Shown here: in pieces, positions 53,071-61,482 of the stretch
Layout of the letters: each line of letters begins with the position of its first letter
Position numbering within the stretch: the first letter of the stretch is position 1
From: Sulfotelmatobacter sp963739125
GTDB lineage: Bacteria > Acidobacteriota > Terriglobia > Terriglobales > Acidobacteriaceae
Reading direction: 5' to 3'
Assembly (NCBI GenBank): GCA_963739125.1
Contig: CAVTZD010000001.1
Coordinates: 2,914,001 to 2,978,000, forward strand
Length of the DNA stretch: 64,000 nt
Program-made: the position numbers and the translations under genes
Notes under the pieces: generated by a model
Told to the model about the DNA's origin: nothing
Seen by the model: the letters and a program-made list of their open reading frames with translations, nothing else
Databases searched by the model: none

Positions 53071-53334
53071 ATGAATCCTGAAACACAACAGTCCGAATCT
53101 CCGTACTGCGTGAAGATCGAGACCGGGAACGGCCAGTCCGCTACTGTTCCCATCGCCGTCTTGACACCGAAGCAGCTGGAAATCTTTCTTCAAACTGAGT
53201 TCAAGAGGCTGGCGCAAGAAGCAGGCGTAAGAGGCGCTCGCATTCATGTGGAGCGGGCGATCGCCGCTGACTACGAGCAGGTCCTTCGTGAGGTGGCGGC
53301 ATGCCTATCGTCAGCGAAGGCGCGAGCCGCATGA
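53071..53334 (+). CDS. Small hypothetical protein
   Basis: 87 residues; helical C-terminus (TPKQLEIFLQTEFKRLAQEA; YEQVLREVAACLSSAKARAA). Upstream AAAGGGGTGTG can serve as a ribosome-binding site. No family recognised. Confidence 0.5.
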   Translation: MNPETQQSESPYCVKIETGNGQSATVPIAVLTPKQLEIFLQTEFKRLAQEAGVRGARIHVERAIAADYEQVLREVAACLSSAKARAA

Positions 53335-53519
53335 AGGCCCTTCCGGTGAATCGTGGCCGTTGTTGGGCATTGATTGAAAACACTTTGCCAGCCGGAATCC
53401 TATAAAGCGTCCGCAGCGTGAGCGCCGAGTGAGTTTGCTAATCAGAGCTGTGTTACTCTGTGGCGCTCGGGGGCGCTGATCGCCCAGGGCACCGACTTTT
53501 TGCCAGAGAACGGTTCCGG

Positions 53520-55601
53520 ATGAGGAAAGCACTCCCGAGGAAGCGGGCCCATCGAACCGCAAGCGATCCGAACGGCCCTCTTCGCGAGCCCTCCTCAGAC
53601 TCATTCAAGAATCTATCGCTGGATACTCCACAATCAACCGCATGGTCGGCTTTTTCCGGGCAGGCGCGATGGGTCTGTCTGGCCCTGATCGCGGCGAACC
53701 TGATCGTCTTCGCTTCCGTGTGGCATCACGATTTTGTCAATTACGATGATGACCAATACGTCACAACGAACCCGGTCGTTGCACGTGGACTGACGTGGCA
53801 CGGTGTCTCGTGGGCGTTCACTACTGGATACGCCGTCAACTGGCACCCGCTGACCTGGCTGTCCCACATGCTCGATGTTCAGCTCTATGGACTCGACCCC
53901 GGCCCACACCATCTCACCAATCTGTTGCTTCACATTGCCAGCACTTTGCTTTTGTTCGGCCTGCTGCATCGTATGACGGGGGCTCTGGGCCGGAGTGCAT
54001 TTGTGGCGGGGTTATTCGCCGTCCATCCGCTGCACGTCGAGTCGGTGGCCTGGGTGGCGGAACGTAAGGATGTCCTGAGTACGCTGTTTTGGATGCTGAC
54101 CCTGTGGGCCTACGTCGAGTATGTGAGGAGGCCTGCTGCTTCCCGATCAGGTCTGCGCCGGTATTCGTTGGTGCTCCTGTTCTTTGCTCTGGGGCTCATG
54201 GCAAAACCGATGTTGGTCACACTCCCCTTTGTGCTGCTGCTGCTGGATTTTTGGCCCTTGGGAAGAGTGAGAATGGGACCCAATCCCGCTGGCGGCTGGG
54301 CGCTCTCTCGCGAGGAGTGGGCCAGAACGGTCCGCCTGGCGTGGGAAAAACTCCCGCTGCTGGCTCTGGCTGCCGTGTCCAGCGTCGTGACCTTCTTTAT
54401 CCATTATCGGCGAGGAGGGGACGTAATCAGCCTTGGTAGGGTCCCGCTCAATCTCCGCGTGGCCAACGCGCTGGTTTCCTACGTCGCCTACATCGGGAAG
54501 ATGTTCTGGCCTGCGCGTTTGGCCGTGTTTTATCCCTATCCTCACTCAGTGCCTGGGTTGTGGATAGCGGGCGCGTTGCTGGCTCTGGTGGCCATATCAG
54601 TTGCCGTCATAAGGGCTGGCCCTCGGCGCCCTTATCTATTGGTTGGCTGGTTGTGGTATCTGGGCACACTGGTTCCGGTCATCGGTTTGATTCAAGTGGG
54701 AGATCAGGCGATGGCGGATCGCTACACTTATGTTCCGCTGATTGGTCTGTTCATCATGGTGGCATGGGGCGTTCCAGACCTGCTGGCCCGCTGGCCGCTT
54801 CGACTAAGCAGGATCGCCCTTCCGTCTGCGGCGGTTCTGGTAATTTTGGCGTGCGCAATCTCTGCGAGGGGTCAACTTCAGTATTGGCAAGATAGTACGA
54901 CGCTCTGGACTCACGCTTTGGCCGTAACTACCGGAAACAATATCGCCCACAACAACCTGGGCATTGTTCTGGCTGACCAGGGAAGACTCGACGAAGCCAT
55001 CGACCATTACCTCGAAGCTTTACGCATCAAACCCGACTACGCCGACGCACATAACGATTTAGGAGTGGCTCTGGCCGACGAGGGAAAACTCGACGAAGCC
55101 ATCGCTCATTACTCCGAAGCTTTGCGCATCAAACCCGACTACGCCGATGCGCATAACAATTTGGGAGTGGCTCTGGCCGACCAGGGAAAACCTGACCAGG
55201 CCATTGCTCAATACACCGATGCCTTGCGCATCTCACCGGACTCGGCCAAAGCGCACAACAATCTGGGAGCCGCTCTGGCCGGCCAGGGAAAACTCGACGA
55301 GGCCATTGCTCAATATTCCGAGGCTTTGAGCGTCAACCCCGGTTATGCGGAGGCGCACAACAACTGGGCGGCGGTTCTGATCAGTCAAGGAAAGCTCGAC
55401 CAGGCCATTGCCCAGTGCTCCGAGGCTTTGCGGATCAACCCCGACTACGCCGATGCGCAGAACAATTGGGGAGTGGCTCTGGCCAACCAGGGAAAACTCG
55501 ACGAGGCCATCGAGCACTTCCGCGAGGCCTTACGCATCCAGCCCGATAATGCCAAGGCACGTACGAATCTGAGTCTCACTCTGGCTGCACGAGGGAAATA
55601 A
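53520..55601 (+). CDS. TMTC-like multi-pass membrane protein with TPR repeats
   Basis: 693 residues. N-terminal half: about ten transmembrane segments with WHHDFVNYDDDQYVTTNP in the first extracytoplasmic loop, AVHPLHVESVAWVAERKDVL and ADRYTYVPLIGLF, the marks of DUF1736/TMTC-type GT-C proteins. C-terminal part from about residue 478: six and a half TPR units of 34 residues (for example NLGVALADQGKPDQAIAQYT). Family members in eukaryotes are O-mannosyltransferases; the bacterial role is probably glycan transfer, which is inference. The start is chosen at the ATG after the hydrophilic leader. Confidence 0.82.
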   Translation: MRKALPRKRAHRTASDPNGPLREPSSDSFKNLSLDTPQSTAWSAFSGQARWVCLALIAANLIVFASVWHHDFVNYDDDQYVTTNPVVARGLTWHGVSWAFTTGYAVNWHPLTWLSHMLDVQLYGLDPGPHHLTNLLLHIASTLLLFGLLHRMTGALGRSAFVAGLFAVHPLHVESVAWVAERKDVLSTLFWMLTLWAYVEYVRRPAASRSGLRRYSLVLLFFALGLMAKPMLVTLPFVLLLLDFWPLGRVRMGPNPAGGWALSREEWARTVRLAWEKLPLLALAAVSSVVTFFIHYRRGGDVISLGRVPLNLRVANALVSYVAYIGKMFWPARLAVFYPYPHSVPGLWIAGALLALVAISVAVIRAGPRRPYLLVGWLWYLGTLVPVIGLIQVGDQAMADRYTYVPLIGLFIMVAWGVPDLLARWPLRLSRIALPSAAVLVILACAISARGQLQYWQDSTTLWTHALAVTTGNNIAHNNLGIVLADQGRLDEAIDHYLEALRIKPDYADAHNDLGVALADEGKLDEAIAHYSEALRIKPDYADAHNNLGVALADQGKPDQAIAQYTDALRISPDSAKAHNNLGAALAGQGKLDEAIAQYSEALSVNPGYAEAHNNWAAVLISQGKLDQAIAQCSEALRINPDYADAQNNWGVALANQGKLDEAIEHFREALRIQPDNAKARTNLSLTLAARGK
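54954..55598 (+). repeat. Six 102-bp tandem repeats encoding TPR units
   Basis: Each 102-bp unit encodes a 34-residue TPR; units are highly alike at the DNA level (GACGAAGCCATCGCTCA, GCTTTACGCATCAAACCCGA). The likeness suggests recent expansion by unequal recombination, so copy number may vary between strains. Confidence 0.8.
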
Positions 55602-55728
55602 CCGCTCCCGGCACACGCTCCGCGATCCCGTGGGCCACCATCGGCGGAATGGTCCGCTCATTCCTCGCTCAGCCCACGTGGACGCGCCGCTGAGTTTTAA
55701 GTAGTATGCTTGGCGCCCGGAGGTCCGC

Positions 55729-56301
55729 ATGCTTTGGTTCTACGAATCTTTCTTTCCCGTGGTCTGGATCGTTTTTGTTCTGTACTGGCAGATCAAAGCT
55801 GCGGATACCAAAGCCACCCAGCGTCTCGAGCCCGCGGCCTCGCGCCTCTTCCGTGTCGTGATCTTCCTGATCGCGATCGCTTTACTCTCGATACCTCGCA
55901 TCCCGCTGCCCTGGCTTTACCTCCAGCTCTGGCCCTCCGGCTATTTTCCATTCTGGCTGGGAGCCGCCGTCACCGTCGCCGGCCTTCTCTTCGCCGTCTG
56001 GGCCCGCGTGCATCTCGGCCGCAACTGGAGCCGCTCCGTCACCATTAAGCAGGGCCACGAGCTGATCACTACCGGTCCCTATGCCGTGGTCCGTCACCCC
56101 ATCTACACCGGCATTCTGGCCGGGTTCCTGGGCATGGCGATTGCCATCTCTCAGGTGCGCGGCTTCATCGTCGTCGCCCTGATCGTCCTCGTGTTCTGGC
56201 TCAAGTTCCGCTTGGAGGAGAAGTGGATGCGCTCCCAGTTCGGGGAGACATACGCCGCCTATGCCCAAAATACCGCCGCCCTGGTGCCCTACCTCCTCTG
56301 A
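55729..56301 (+). CDS. Isoprenylcysteine carboxyl-methyltransferase-family membrane protein
   Basis: 190 residues, about five transmembrane helices. The C-terminal VRHPIYTGILAGFLG with RLEEKWMRSQFGETYAAY is the SAM-binding and conserved end of ICMT/PEMT-like enzymes. Located in the inner membrane; the bacterial substrate is unknown. Stand-alone gene. Confidence 0.85.
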   Translation: MLWFYESFFPVVWIVFVLYWQIKAADTKATQRLEPAASRLFRVVIFLIAIALLSIPRIPLPWLYLQLWPSGYFPFWLGAAVTVAGLLFAVWARVHLGRNWSRSVTIKQGHELITTGPYAVVRHPIYTGILAGFLGMAIAISQVRGFIVVALIVLVFWLKFRLEEKWMRSQFGETYAAYAQNTAALVPYLL

Positions 56302-56365
56302 TCGCCTACGCCCTCCAAAGCGCACTGCTTCCGGGAAGGAGATTTGTAAACAGGTCGTGAGGGCC

Positions 56366-56410
56366 GGGTGCCCCAGGTCTCGCCGTTTTTGCGAGACCTG
56401 GGAGGGGCCA
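56366..56410. repeat. REP-like hairpin repeat, copy 2
   Basis: CCCAGGTCTCGC (56,372–56,383) and GCGAGACCTGGG (56,391–56,402) around a CGTTTTT loop. Same arms and flanks as 2349–2393. Confidence 0.8.
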
Positions 56411-56467
56411 TCTCGACACTCAGTCGTCAATGGCGAAGCAATGGGCACGTCACCAGTGCTCGGGGCG

Positions 56468-56746
56468 CTATCGCCCTAGCACGCCGAAAACAAAGGCCAG
56501 CATCAGGATTCCCATTGCCATCAACGCGAGCCCTGAGAGGCGGAACAGCAAAGATGTCCGTCCTGCTTGCCCTCCGCGCAGTTTCCGGAGAACCGTGCCA
56601 CCCGCTGTGGCGCACCACTCACCTTTGGGTCGCAGCTTGTTTTCGATTTCTTCCAGCCTTCGGGGAGCAAAACATTGGAGTGCTCCCCATGCGATTATTG
56701 CGAAACAGAAGAGAGAAATCAGGATTCTGAAAAAGATGTTTGTCAC
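56468..56746 (-). CDS. Small two-helix membrane protein
   Basis: 92 residues with two membrane segments (ILISLFCFAIIAWGALQCF; LSGLALMAMGILMLAFVFGV) and a basic loop between them. No family recognised. Lies between the hairpin repeat and the hxlR gene. Confidence 0.55.
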   Translation of the reverse strand: MTNIFFRILISLFCFAIIAWGALQCFAPRRLEEIENKLRPKGEWCATAGGTVLRKLRGGQAGRTSLLFRLSGLALMAMGILMLAFVFGVLGR

Positions 56747-56843
56747 GCCTAATAACTTACGTCAATAAGCCTCGACACTCCAACTTTCCCTGAATTGTTG
56801 ACACAATCAGGCGATAACGCTCATTGATCCGCCGGCCCTTCGC

Positions 56844-57239
56844 TTACGCGTGAGCCCCCGCCCGCTCCGACCCTCCAGAAGCCTCGCGGCCTGTTTTCGC
56901 TCCCTCCCCGTTCCATTTCCGCGCCAGACCTTCCAGTTGCGCCAGCACCTTCTCAATATCCTTCATCCGCTCGGTGATGCCGTAGGTCACCGACGGCGGA
57001 ATCGTCTGCTCGTAGTGGCGAAACACGAATCCCTTTTCCTCCAGCGCCCGCAGCCGCTCCGTCAGCACCCGCGAGGAGATTCCTTCCACCTGCTTTTTCA
57101 GCACTCCGAACCGCATCGGTCCGTCATGACTCAGCGCCCACAAAATGTGCAGCGTCCACGGCCGCGTCAGCGCTTCCAGCATTCCTCCGATCGCGCAAGG
57201 CGACGGGTTCGAACCGGCTCTTTTCGTCGGTCTCTTCAT
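56844..57239 (-). CDS. HxlR-family transcriptional regulator
   Basis: 131 residues. Typical HxlR winged helix: RPWTLHILWALSHDGPMRFG, then LKKQVEGISSRVLTERLRAL and VFRHYEQTIPPSVTYGIT. A Cys near the N-terminus (SPCAIGG) is in the position of the redox- or ligand-sensing Cys of the family. Divergent from the doxX gene; two TTAC…GTAA-type sites lie between them, so it probably controls doxX and itself. Confidence 0.9.
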   Translation of the reverse strand: MKRPTKRAGSNPSPCAIGGMLEALTRPWTLHILWALSHDGPMRFGVLKKQVEGISSRVLTERLRALEEKGFVFRHYEQTIPPSVTYGITERMKDIEKVLAQLEGLARKWNGEGAKTGREASGGSERAGAHA

Positions 57240-57248
57240 AATACTAAG

Positions 57249-57297
57249 TTACTATAAAGTGATTGATATGCAAAGAGAGCCTAATTACAAAAAGTAA
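57249..57297. promoter_or_regulatory. Two candidate HxlR operators
   Basis: TTACTATAAAGTGA (57,249–57,262) and TTACAAAAAGTAA (57,285–57,297) are two similar inverted repeats in the hxlR–doxX gap. Both have TTAC/GTAA-type arms, as expected for dimeric winged-helix sites. The binding factor is inferred from position. Confidence 0.5.
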
Positions 57298-57395
57298 CCA
57301 AATCATATCCCGCCTCATCGAATGCCATTGAAGCAGACGCTCTGAGCGCTCAAAGCTTTTTGCATTCGAGTCCACAGCTCTGAAGGAGAAAACCC

Positions 57396-57842
57396 ATGGC
57401 AACCGCAACACTTTCCACCCGTTCTCATTCGCTCACGCAAGCGCCTGACCTCGCCGGACCGGTCGTCCTGCTGGGTCGGCTTTTCTTCGCCGACATTTTC
57501 CTGCTGGCAGGCCTGAATCACTTTTCCACTCAGGCCATCGCCTACGCCGCGTCCCAGGGAGTTCCACTCGCTTCGGTCGCCGTGCCGCTTTCGGGCGTGC
57601 TCGCCATTCTCGGTGGCCTCTCGATTCTGCTGGGCTACCGCGCCCGGCAAGGAGCGTGGCTGATCGTGCTGTTCCTCGCCGTGGTCACGCCCATGATGCA
57701 CCAGTTCTGGGCCGTCGCTGACCCCATGATGCGCCAGATGCAGATGGCCATGTTCATGAAGAACGTAGCCATGCTCGGCGGCGCGTTGCTGATCTCGCAA
57801 CTCGGTCCCGGCCCGTGGAGCCTCGACGTGCGCCGCAAGTAA
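57396..57842 (+). CDS. DoxX-family membrane protein
   Basis: 148 residues with four membrane segments. LLGRLFFADIFLLAGLNHFS at the start and LAILGGLSILLGYRARQGAW are DoxX-family marks; the end is MFMKNVAMLGGALLISQLG. DoxX-like proteins are quinone-linked or stress-associated inner-membrane proteins. GAAGGAG precedes the ATG. Divergent from hxlR and likely its target. Confidence 0.87.
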   Translation: MATATLSTRSHSLTQAPDLAGPVVLLGRLFFADIFLLAGLNHFSTQAIAYAASQGVPLASVAVPLSGVLAILGGLSILLGYRARQGAWLIVLFLAVVTPMMHQFWAVADPMMRQMQMAMFMKNVAMLGGALLISQLGPGPWSLDVRRK

Positions 57843-57949
57843 GGGGCGGTCGCTCGGCAAGTGTTGTGGCATTTCAATTCGCGTAAACGAGTCTCAGTAA
57901 AGACGAGTTAGTAAAGACGAATAAGTAAGTCACCCTCAAAGGAGAAGAC

Positions 57950-58165
57950 ATGTCCGATCCAACCATTCAAGTTCTGCCCAAAGGTCCTTACCTGGTCGCC
58001 GGAAGGTTCACTGTTCAGGACGCCAGCGGCAACAAAATCGAGACCACAGAAAAAGTCGCCCTCTGCCGCTGCGGCGCTTCCACCAACAAACCGTTCTGCG
58101 ACGGAACCCATTCCAAAGTCGGATTCGAAGCTGCCGCGGCCGCGGTTCCGGGCAGCGCCGAGTAA
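57950..58165 (+). CDS. CDGSH-type iron-sulfur protein
   Basis: 71 residues. C-R-C-G…PFCDGTHSKVGF is the CDGSH motif: three Cys and one His hold a [2Fe-2S] cluster. Cytosolic electron-transfer or redox sensor in bacteria. AAAGGAGAAG gives a strong start. A bidirectional terminator follows the gene. Confidence 0.92.
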   Translation: MSDPTIQVLPKGPYLVAGRFTVQDASGNKIETTEKVALCRCGASTNKPFCDGTHSKVGFEAAAAAVPGSAE

Positions 58166-58197
58166 TCCGGCGCTCGGCGAAGTCGGATCCGAAAATC

Positions 58198-58224
58198 GAA
58201 AGCCGCCCCGTGCGGGCGGCTTTC
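58198..58224. terminator. Bidirectional rho-independent terminator
   Basis: GAAAGCCGCCC (58,198–58,208) pairs perfectly with GGGCGGCTTTC (58,214–58,224) around CGTGC, with short T runs on both sides. It sits between the convergent CDGSH and DinB genes. Confidence 0.8.
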
Positions 58225-58251
58225 AAGGTTTCAATTCTGACAGCGCGGAGT

Positions 58252-58785
58252 CTATGCAGCGGTCTCGTCGGCTGCCGGCAGATTCAGCGGTTCGTCGTAG
58301 CTGCCGCCGTAGATCGCCGGCACCTTCGACCCCATAGGACGCAGATAAGTCGCCAACTCGCCGCGATGATGGATGCTGTGGTTGTTGAGGAAGCCCAGAT
58401 ACATTACGACCGGCAGGTTGAACGCGCCATGAAAGTCGACGAGCGTCATGAGTTGTTCCGCGGTCAGCGCGGCCACGCGCGCCGCGTTGCGCTTCACGTT
58501 CTCGTCGTACCACTCCGCCACTTCCGCCGAGGTCTGCGGCTTCTGGTCAGGGTTGTGCATGTTGAATTTCAAGTCGGCAATGCCTTCAAGAAACTGGACG
58601 TCGCTGTTGGCGATGTGCCAGGCCAAGTCTTTGGCTGAGCGCGCGCACGGGTCAGGCTTGTAGCTGGAAGCCGCGTCGGGCACGGCTGCCAGCACTCTCT
58701 TGGTTGTCTCCGCTTCGCGCAGCACGCCGTCGAGCATCATGGCGCGATAGCCGAGGGCAAATTCAGGACTCATGCCTTCAGACAT
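58252..58785 (-). CDS. DinB-family protein
   Basis: 177 residues. KDLAWHIANSDVQFLEGI carries the first metal His and NNHSIHHRGELATYLR the other ligands of the DinB fold. An AAGGAGATCACT leader fixes the ATG. Function unknown; family members act as metal-dependent thiol transferases. Its likeness to the DinB protein at 4708–5259 is limited to the motif. Confidence 0.88.
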   Translation of the reverse strand: MSEGMSPEFALGYRAMMLDGVLREAETTKRVLAAVPDAASSYKPDPCARSAKDLAWHIANSDVQFLEGIADLKFNMHNPDQKPQTSAEVAEWYDENVKRNAARVAALTAEQLMTLVDFHGAFNLPVVMYLGFLNNHSIHHRGELATYLRPMGSKVPAIYGGSYDEPLNLPAADETAA

Positions 58786-58902
58786 AGTGATCTCCTTCAG
58801 GATTGGTTCGCAGTGAGAAACGGTCAGATGGGAACGGCCGGCGCAAGCGTCCTGAAAACGGCGCGGGCTGCGCCGTTTCAGGCCAAGAACCTGGCCGAAG
58901 GA

Positions 58903-59859
58903 TTATACGCCCACGGGCTGCTTGCTGCGGTCTTTGCTGCCGACGGGCACCGGCGTGAGCCAGCCGTGGCGATCATTCTTTTCGCCGCGCACGACGGCGT
59001 AGAACTCTTTCTGCAGCGCCTTGGTGATCGGTCCGGTCACGCCTTTGCCGACTTTGATCTTGTCGACGGAGCGGATCGCGGTGACCTCGGCCGCGGTTCC
59101 AGTGAAGAAAGCCTCGTCGGCGATGTAGAGCATCTCGCGCGGAATCATCTGCTCAACGATCGGGATGTTCAGGTCGCGAGCGATCTGCAGCACGGAATCG
59201 CGCGTGATTCCGGGCAGCACGGAGTTGCCCAGGGGCGCGGTGATCAGCTTGTCACGATGCACCAGAAACAAATTCTCGCCGGAACCTTCGCTGACGAATC
59301 CATTGGCGTCGAGCGCGATGCCCTCGACGTAGCCGTTGACGATGGCCTCCATCTTGATGAGCTGCGAGTTCATGTAGTTCGCGCCTGCCTTGGCCATGGC
59401 AGGCAAAGTGTTCGGAGCGAGGCGCGTCCACGACGAAACGCAGACGTCGCAACCATCCGTCTCGTTGCTCAGGTACTTTCCCCACGGATAGTTGATGATG
59501 TAGACCTCAGTCGGCGAGTTGAAGGGATTCACGCCGGCCTCGCCGTATCCACGCAGCACGATCGGGCGCACGTAGCACGGCCAGACGCCGTTGTGGCCCA
59601 CGGTTTCGAGCATCCCGGCCACCAGTTCGTCGCGGGTGAACTCCACGTCAATGCGGTAGACCTTGGCCGAATCGAGCAGGCGCTGCATGTGCTCAGTGGC
59701 GCGGAAGATGTTGGGCCCGCTGGGCAGCGCGTAGCAGCGAATGCCTTCAAACACCGACGAGCCGTAGTGGATCACGTGCGACATCACGTGGATGGTGGCG
59801 TCGTCCCAATTGATGAGCTTGCCATTGTGCCAGATTTTGTCGGTCTTCTGGATGGTCAT
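58903..59859 (-). CDS. ilvE: Branched-chain amino-acid aminotransferase
   Basis: 318 residues, PLP-dependent class IV aminotransferase for the last step of Leu, Ile and Val synthesis. Visible: HYGSSVFEGIRCYALPSGPN, YVRPIVLRGYGEAGVNPF, KAGANYMNSQLIKMEA with the PLP-lysine region, EGSGENLFLVHRDKL and PGITRDSVLQIARD. ATG at 59,859 has an AAGGAGTTCCG leader. No ilv neighbours. Upstream DNA has paired palindromes that could be operators. Confidence 0.92.
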   Translation of the reverse strand: MTIQKTDKIWHNGKLINWDDATIHVMSHVIHYGSSVFEGIRCYALPSGPNIFRATEHMQRLLDSAKVYRIDVEFTRDELVAGMLETVGHNGVWPCYVRPIVLRGYGEAGVNPFNSPTEVYIINYPWGKYLSNETDGCDVCVSSWTRLAPNTLPAMAKAGANYMNSQLIKMEAIVNGYVEGIALDANGFVSEGSGENLFLVHRDKLITAPLGNSVLPGITRDSVLQIARDLNIPIVEQMIPREMLYIADEAFFTGTAAEVTAIRSVDKIKVGKGVTGPITKALQKEFYAVVRGEKNDRHGWLTPVPVGSKDRSKQPVGV

Positions 59860-60065
59860 CGGAACTCCTTGGGGGTAGTGACCATTATAGCCGACCTGAA
59901 GCAGAGACCAGGGGCCACGGGCGAGTGTCCATTGGGCACGGCCCATGTGTCCCTCACAGCTCATGGAGCGACGGACGCATTCGTCCGTCCGGCGGCCCAG
60001 GGGTACCGGGCCGCGGGATCTTTGGCCGTCGCTGGGAGGGGCTTGGGGGTGCCGAAACCGGGAAA

Positions 60066-60117
60066 TGTTCCTGAAGGAACACAATGCACAAATGCAAAAA
60101 GTGTTCCTTAAGGAACA
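60066..60117. promoter_or_regulatory. Paired palindromes TGTTCCT-N2-AGGAACA
   Basis: Two 16-bp perfect inverted repeats, at 60,066–60,081 and 60,102–60,117, centres 36 bp apart. Arms are identical and only the central two bases differ. They look like two operators of one dimeric regulator. They lie about 210–260 bp upstream of the ilvE start. Confidence 0.6.
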
Positions 60118-60122
60118 TTCCA

Positions 60123-60152
60123 TGTACACCGATGTACACATAATAATGTACA
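60123..60152. promoter_or_regulatory. Three TGTACA palindromes
   Basis: TGTACA at 60,123–60,128, 60,133–60,138 and 60,147–60,152 within 30 bp, next to the TGTTCCT sites. The 10-bp spacing of the first two places them on the same helix face. Regulator unknown. Confidence 0.45.
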
Positions 60153-60280
60153 TACATAGTGTAACTACTGCTGTGTGTTGAGGTTAGGGGGAGAGTTCAA
60201 TTTTCTCAAAATGAGACGTTTGGGGGTGGAAGGGCCGTCCGGAGGGTTCGAAAGGAGTCGGCTGGGGGCTGGCGGGGGTG

Positions 60281-60377
60281 CCCACGCTTCGAAAATCGCG
60301 AAGCGTGGGGCAGCCTGCCTGGGAAGTCAAAATCCCCACCCTAATCTCGCCAAAGGGCGGCGAGATTAAGGGTGGGG
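60281..60377. repeat. Two REP-like hairpins
   Basis: Hairpin A: CCCACGCTTCG (60,281–60,291) with CGAAGCGTGGG (60,299–60,309). Hairpin B: CCCCACCCTAATCTCGCC (60,334–60,351) with its complement at 60,359–60,377 (one bulged base). On the minus strand each is headed by (G)TGCCCCA, like the heads of the repeats at 2349 and 56,366, so they may belong to one family with variable stems. Confidence 0.65.
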
Positions 60378-60403
60378 CACCCCGGCCGCCCGCGGGCGCG
60401 CTG

Positions 60404-60793
60404 TCACCAGATCGTCTCGACGGATTTGGAACGGCGGATTCGCTCGTCCGCTGTGACCAGCGGCATGCCGTCGACGATGGCGGTGGACGCGATCACGCGG
60501 TCGGCCGGGTCTTTGGGGTAGTCGATCGGCAGCCGCACGGCCACAGCTGCGATCTCCGGGGTCATGGGCTTCAGGATGACCCGCGCGACCGTCTCGCGGA
60601 CAAAGGTTTCTACGCTGCTCAAAACCTGGATGCGGCCGCTATGCGCCAGCCACGCCAGTTCCCAGAGAGTGATCGTGGCCACGGCCACTCCCGTATGCTG
60701 GCGCGCGTGGCGGATGGCCTCGCGCGCTTTCGCCGAGAGCCGCTTGGGGTCGCTTGCCATCCAGACCAGGACGTGGGTGTCGAGAAGGATCAC
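60404..60793 (-). CDS. vapC: VapC-type PIN-domain toxin
   Basis: 129 residues from a GTG that overlaps the antitoxin stop (GTGA). LLDTHVLVWMAS has the first catalytic Asp, ITLWELAWLA the Glu, and DPADRVIASTAI plus LVTADERIR the remaining acidic residues of a PIN ribonuclease. These toxins cut RNA. A longer in-frame start upstream lies inside the antitoxin tail repeat and is unlikely. Confidence 0.9.
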   Translation of the reverse strand: MILLDTHVLVWMASDPKRLSAKAREAIRHARQHTGVAVATITLWELAWLAHSGRIQVLSSVETFVRETVARVILKPMTPEIAAVAVRLPIDYPKDPADRVIASTAIVDGMPLVTADERIRRSKSVETIW

Positions 60794-61065
60794 CCGCCCT
60801 CCGAATCTTTGCTCTCCCCGTCTTTGCTTTCCCAATCTTTGCTCTCCCAATCTCGGAGCGGCGTGACCGGTCCAACGATGTCGCCTACGATCTTGACCTT
60901 GCCGGCCATGTAGCCGAAGAGATCGTCCGCCTGCTTCTCGGCGGGAACGAGTTTGGCGACGGGCTTGCCGTGCTTAGTGATGAGTACGGGTTCTCCGCTC
61001 TCGGAGACCTGATCCATCACGGCCAGGCATTGGGCTTTGAACTCGCCTGCGGGCATTTGCTTCAT
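60790..61065 (-). CDS. Phd/YefM-type antitoxin with repeat tail
   Basis: 91 residues. FKAQCLAVMDQVSESGEPVLITKHGKPVAKLVP is split across the Phd fold (N-terminal DNA-binding part; shown pieces FKAQCLAVMD and ITKHGKPVAKL). The C-terminus ends in a short-repeat tail, DWESKDWESKDGESKDSE, from a 15-bp DNA repeat. It binds the VapC partner and represses its own operon. The stop overlaps the toxin start. Confidence 0.88.
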   Translation of the reverse strand: MKQMPAGEFKAQCLAVMDQVSESGEPVLITKHGKPVAKLVPAEKQADDLFGYMAGKVKIVGDIVGPVTPLRDWESKDWESKDGESKDSEGG

Positions 61066-61297
61066 GTGGTCATAATATAATGACTATAGGCAGAATGCAA
61101 GAACAGAAGGAGGGAACGTCCGGTCTGCCCCGGCTTCCACCGTGCGAGGATGGCAATCTTCCGCTGAGTTAAGCGCCCAGGCGAGAGTTGCCTCATTCAA
61201 GCATTTGGGCGTGGATTATGCAACTTGACGCCGATGGAACGCCGAGCTTCCGGCTTCACTCCCGCCGCGGTTAGAATGAAAACTGCAGAGAAGCAGC

Positions 61298-61374
61298 GGG
61301 CGCGTAGCTCAAACGGATAGAGCATCGGATTTCTAATCCGACGGTTGCAGGTTCGAGTCCTGCCGCGCCTACCA
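61298..61374 (+). tRNA. tRNA-Arg (anticodon TCT)
   Basis: 77 nt with encoded CCA. Acceptor GGGCGCG pairs with CGCGCCT (one G-U), D-arm GCTC…GAGC, anticodon stem TCGGA/TCCGA with loop TTTCTAA, T-arm GCAGG-TTCGAGT-CCTGC. Decodes AGA. No insertion is seen at its 3' end. Confidence 0.95.
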
Positions 61375-61482
61375 GAAAACAGGGATTAGGTATTAGGGGT
61401 CAGAGGACAGGGACTAGTTGCTCATGTTCATGATTGCTGCCATGGCACCCTGCTGCGGTGGTTCCTCATCGATTTTACCGCG

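Larger units (their letters stand above)
59860..60403. other. Gene-free region upstream of ilvE with palindromes and hairpins
   Basis: 544 bases. Contains two TGTTCCT-N2-AGGAACA palindromes, three TGTACA sites and two long hairpins of the REP-like kind. No gene is convincing. It must hold the ilvE promoter. Confidence 0.6.

Noticed and set aside
54954..55598. CRISPR array
   Set aside because: The 102-bp repeats are in frame and encode TPR units; there are no spacers.
58813..60111. 432-codon rightward frame opposite ilvE
   Set aside because: Antisense to a well-conserved aminotransferase.
61298..61482. Integration site at tRNA-Arg
   Set aside because: No partial tRNA copy or integrase lies nearby.
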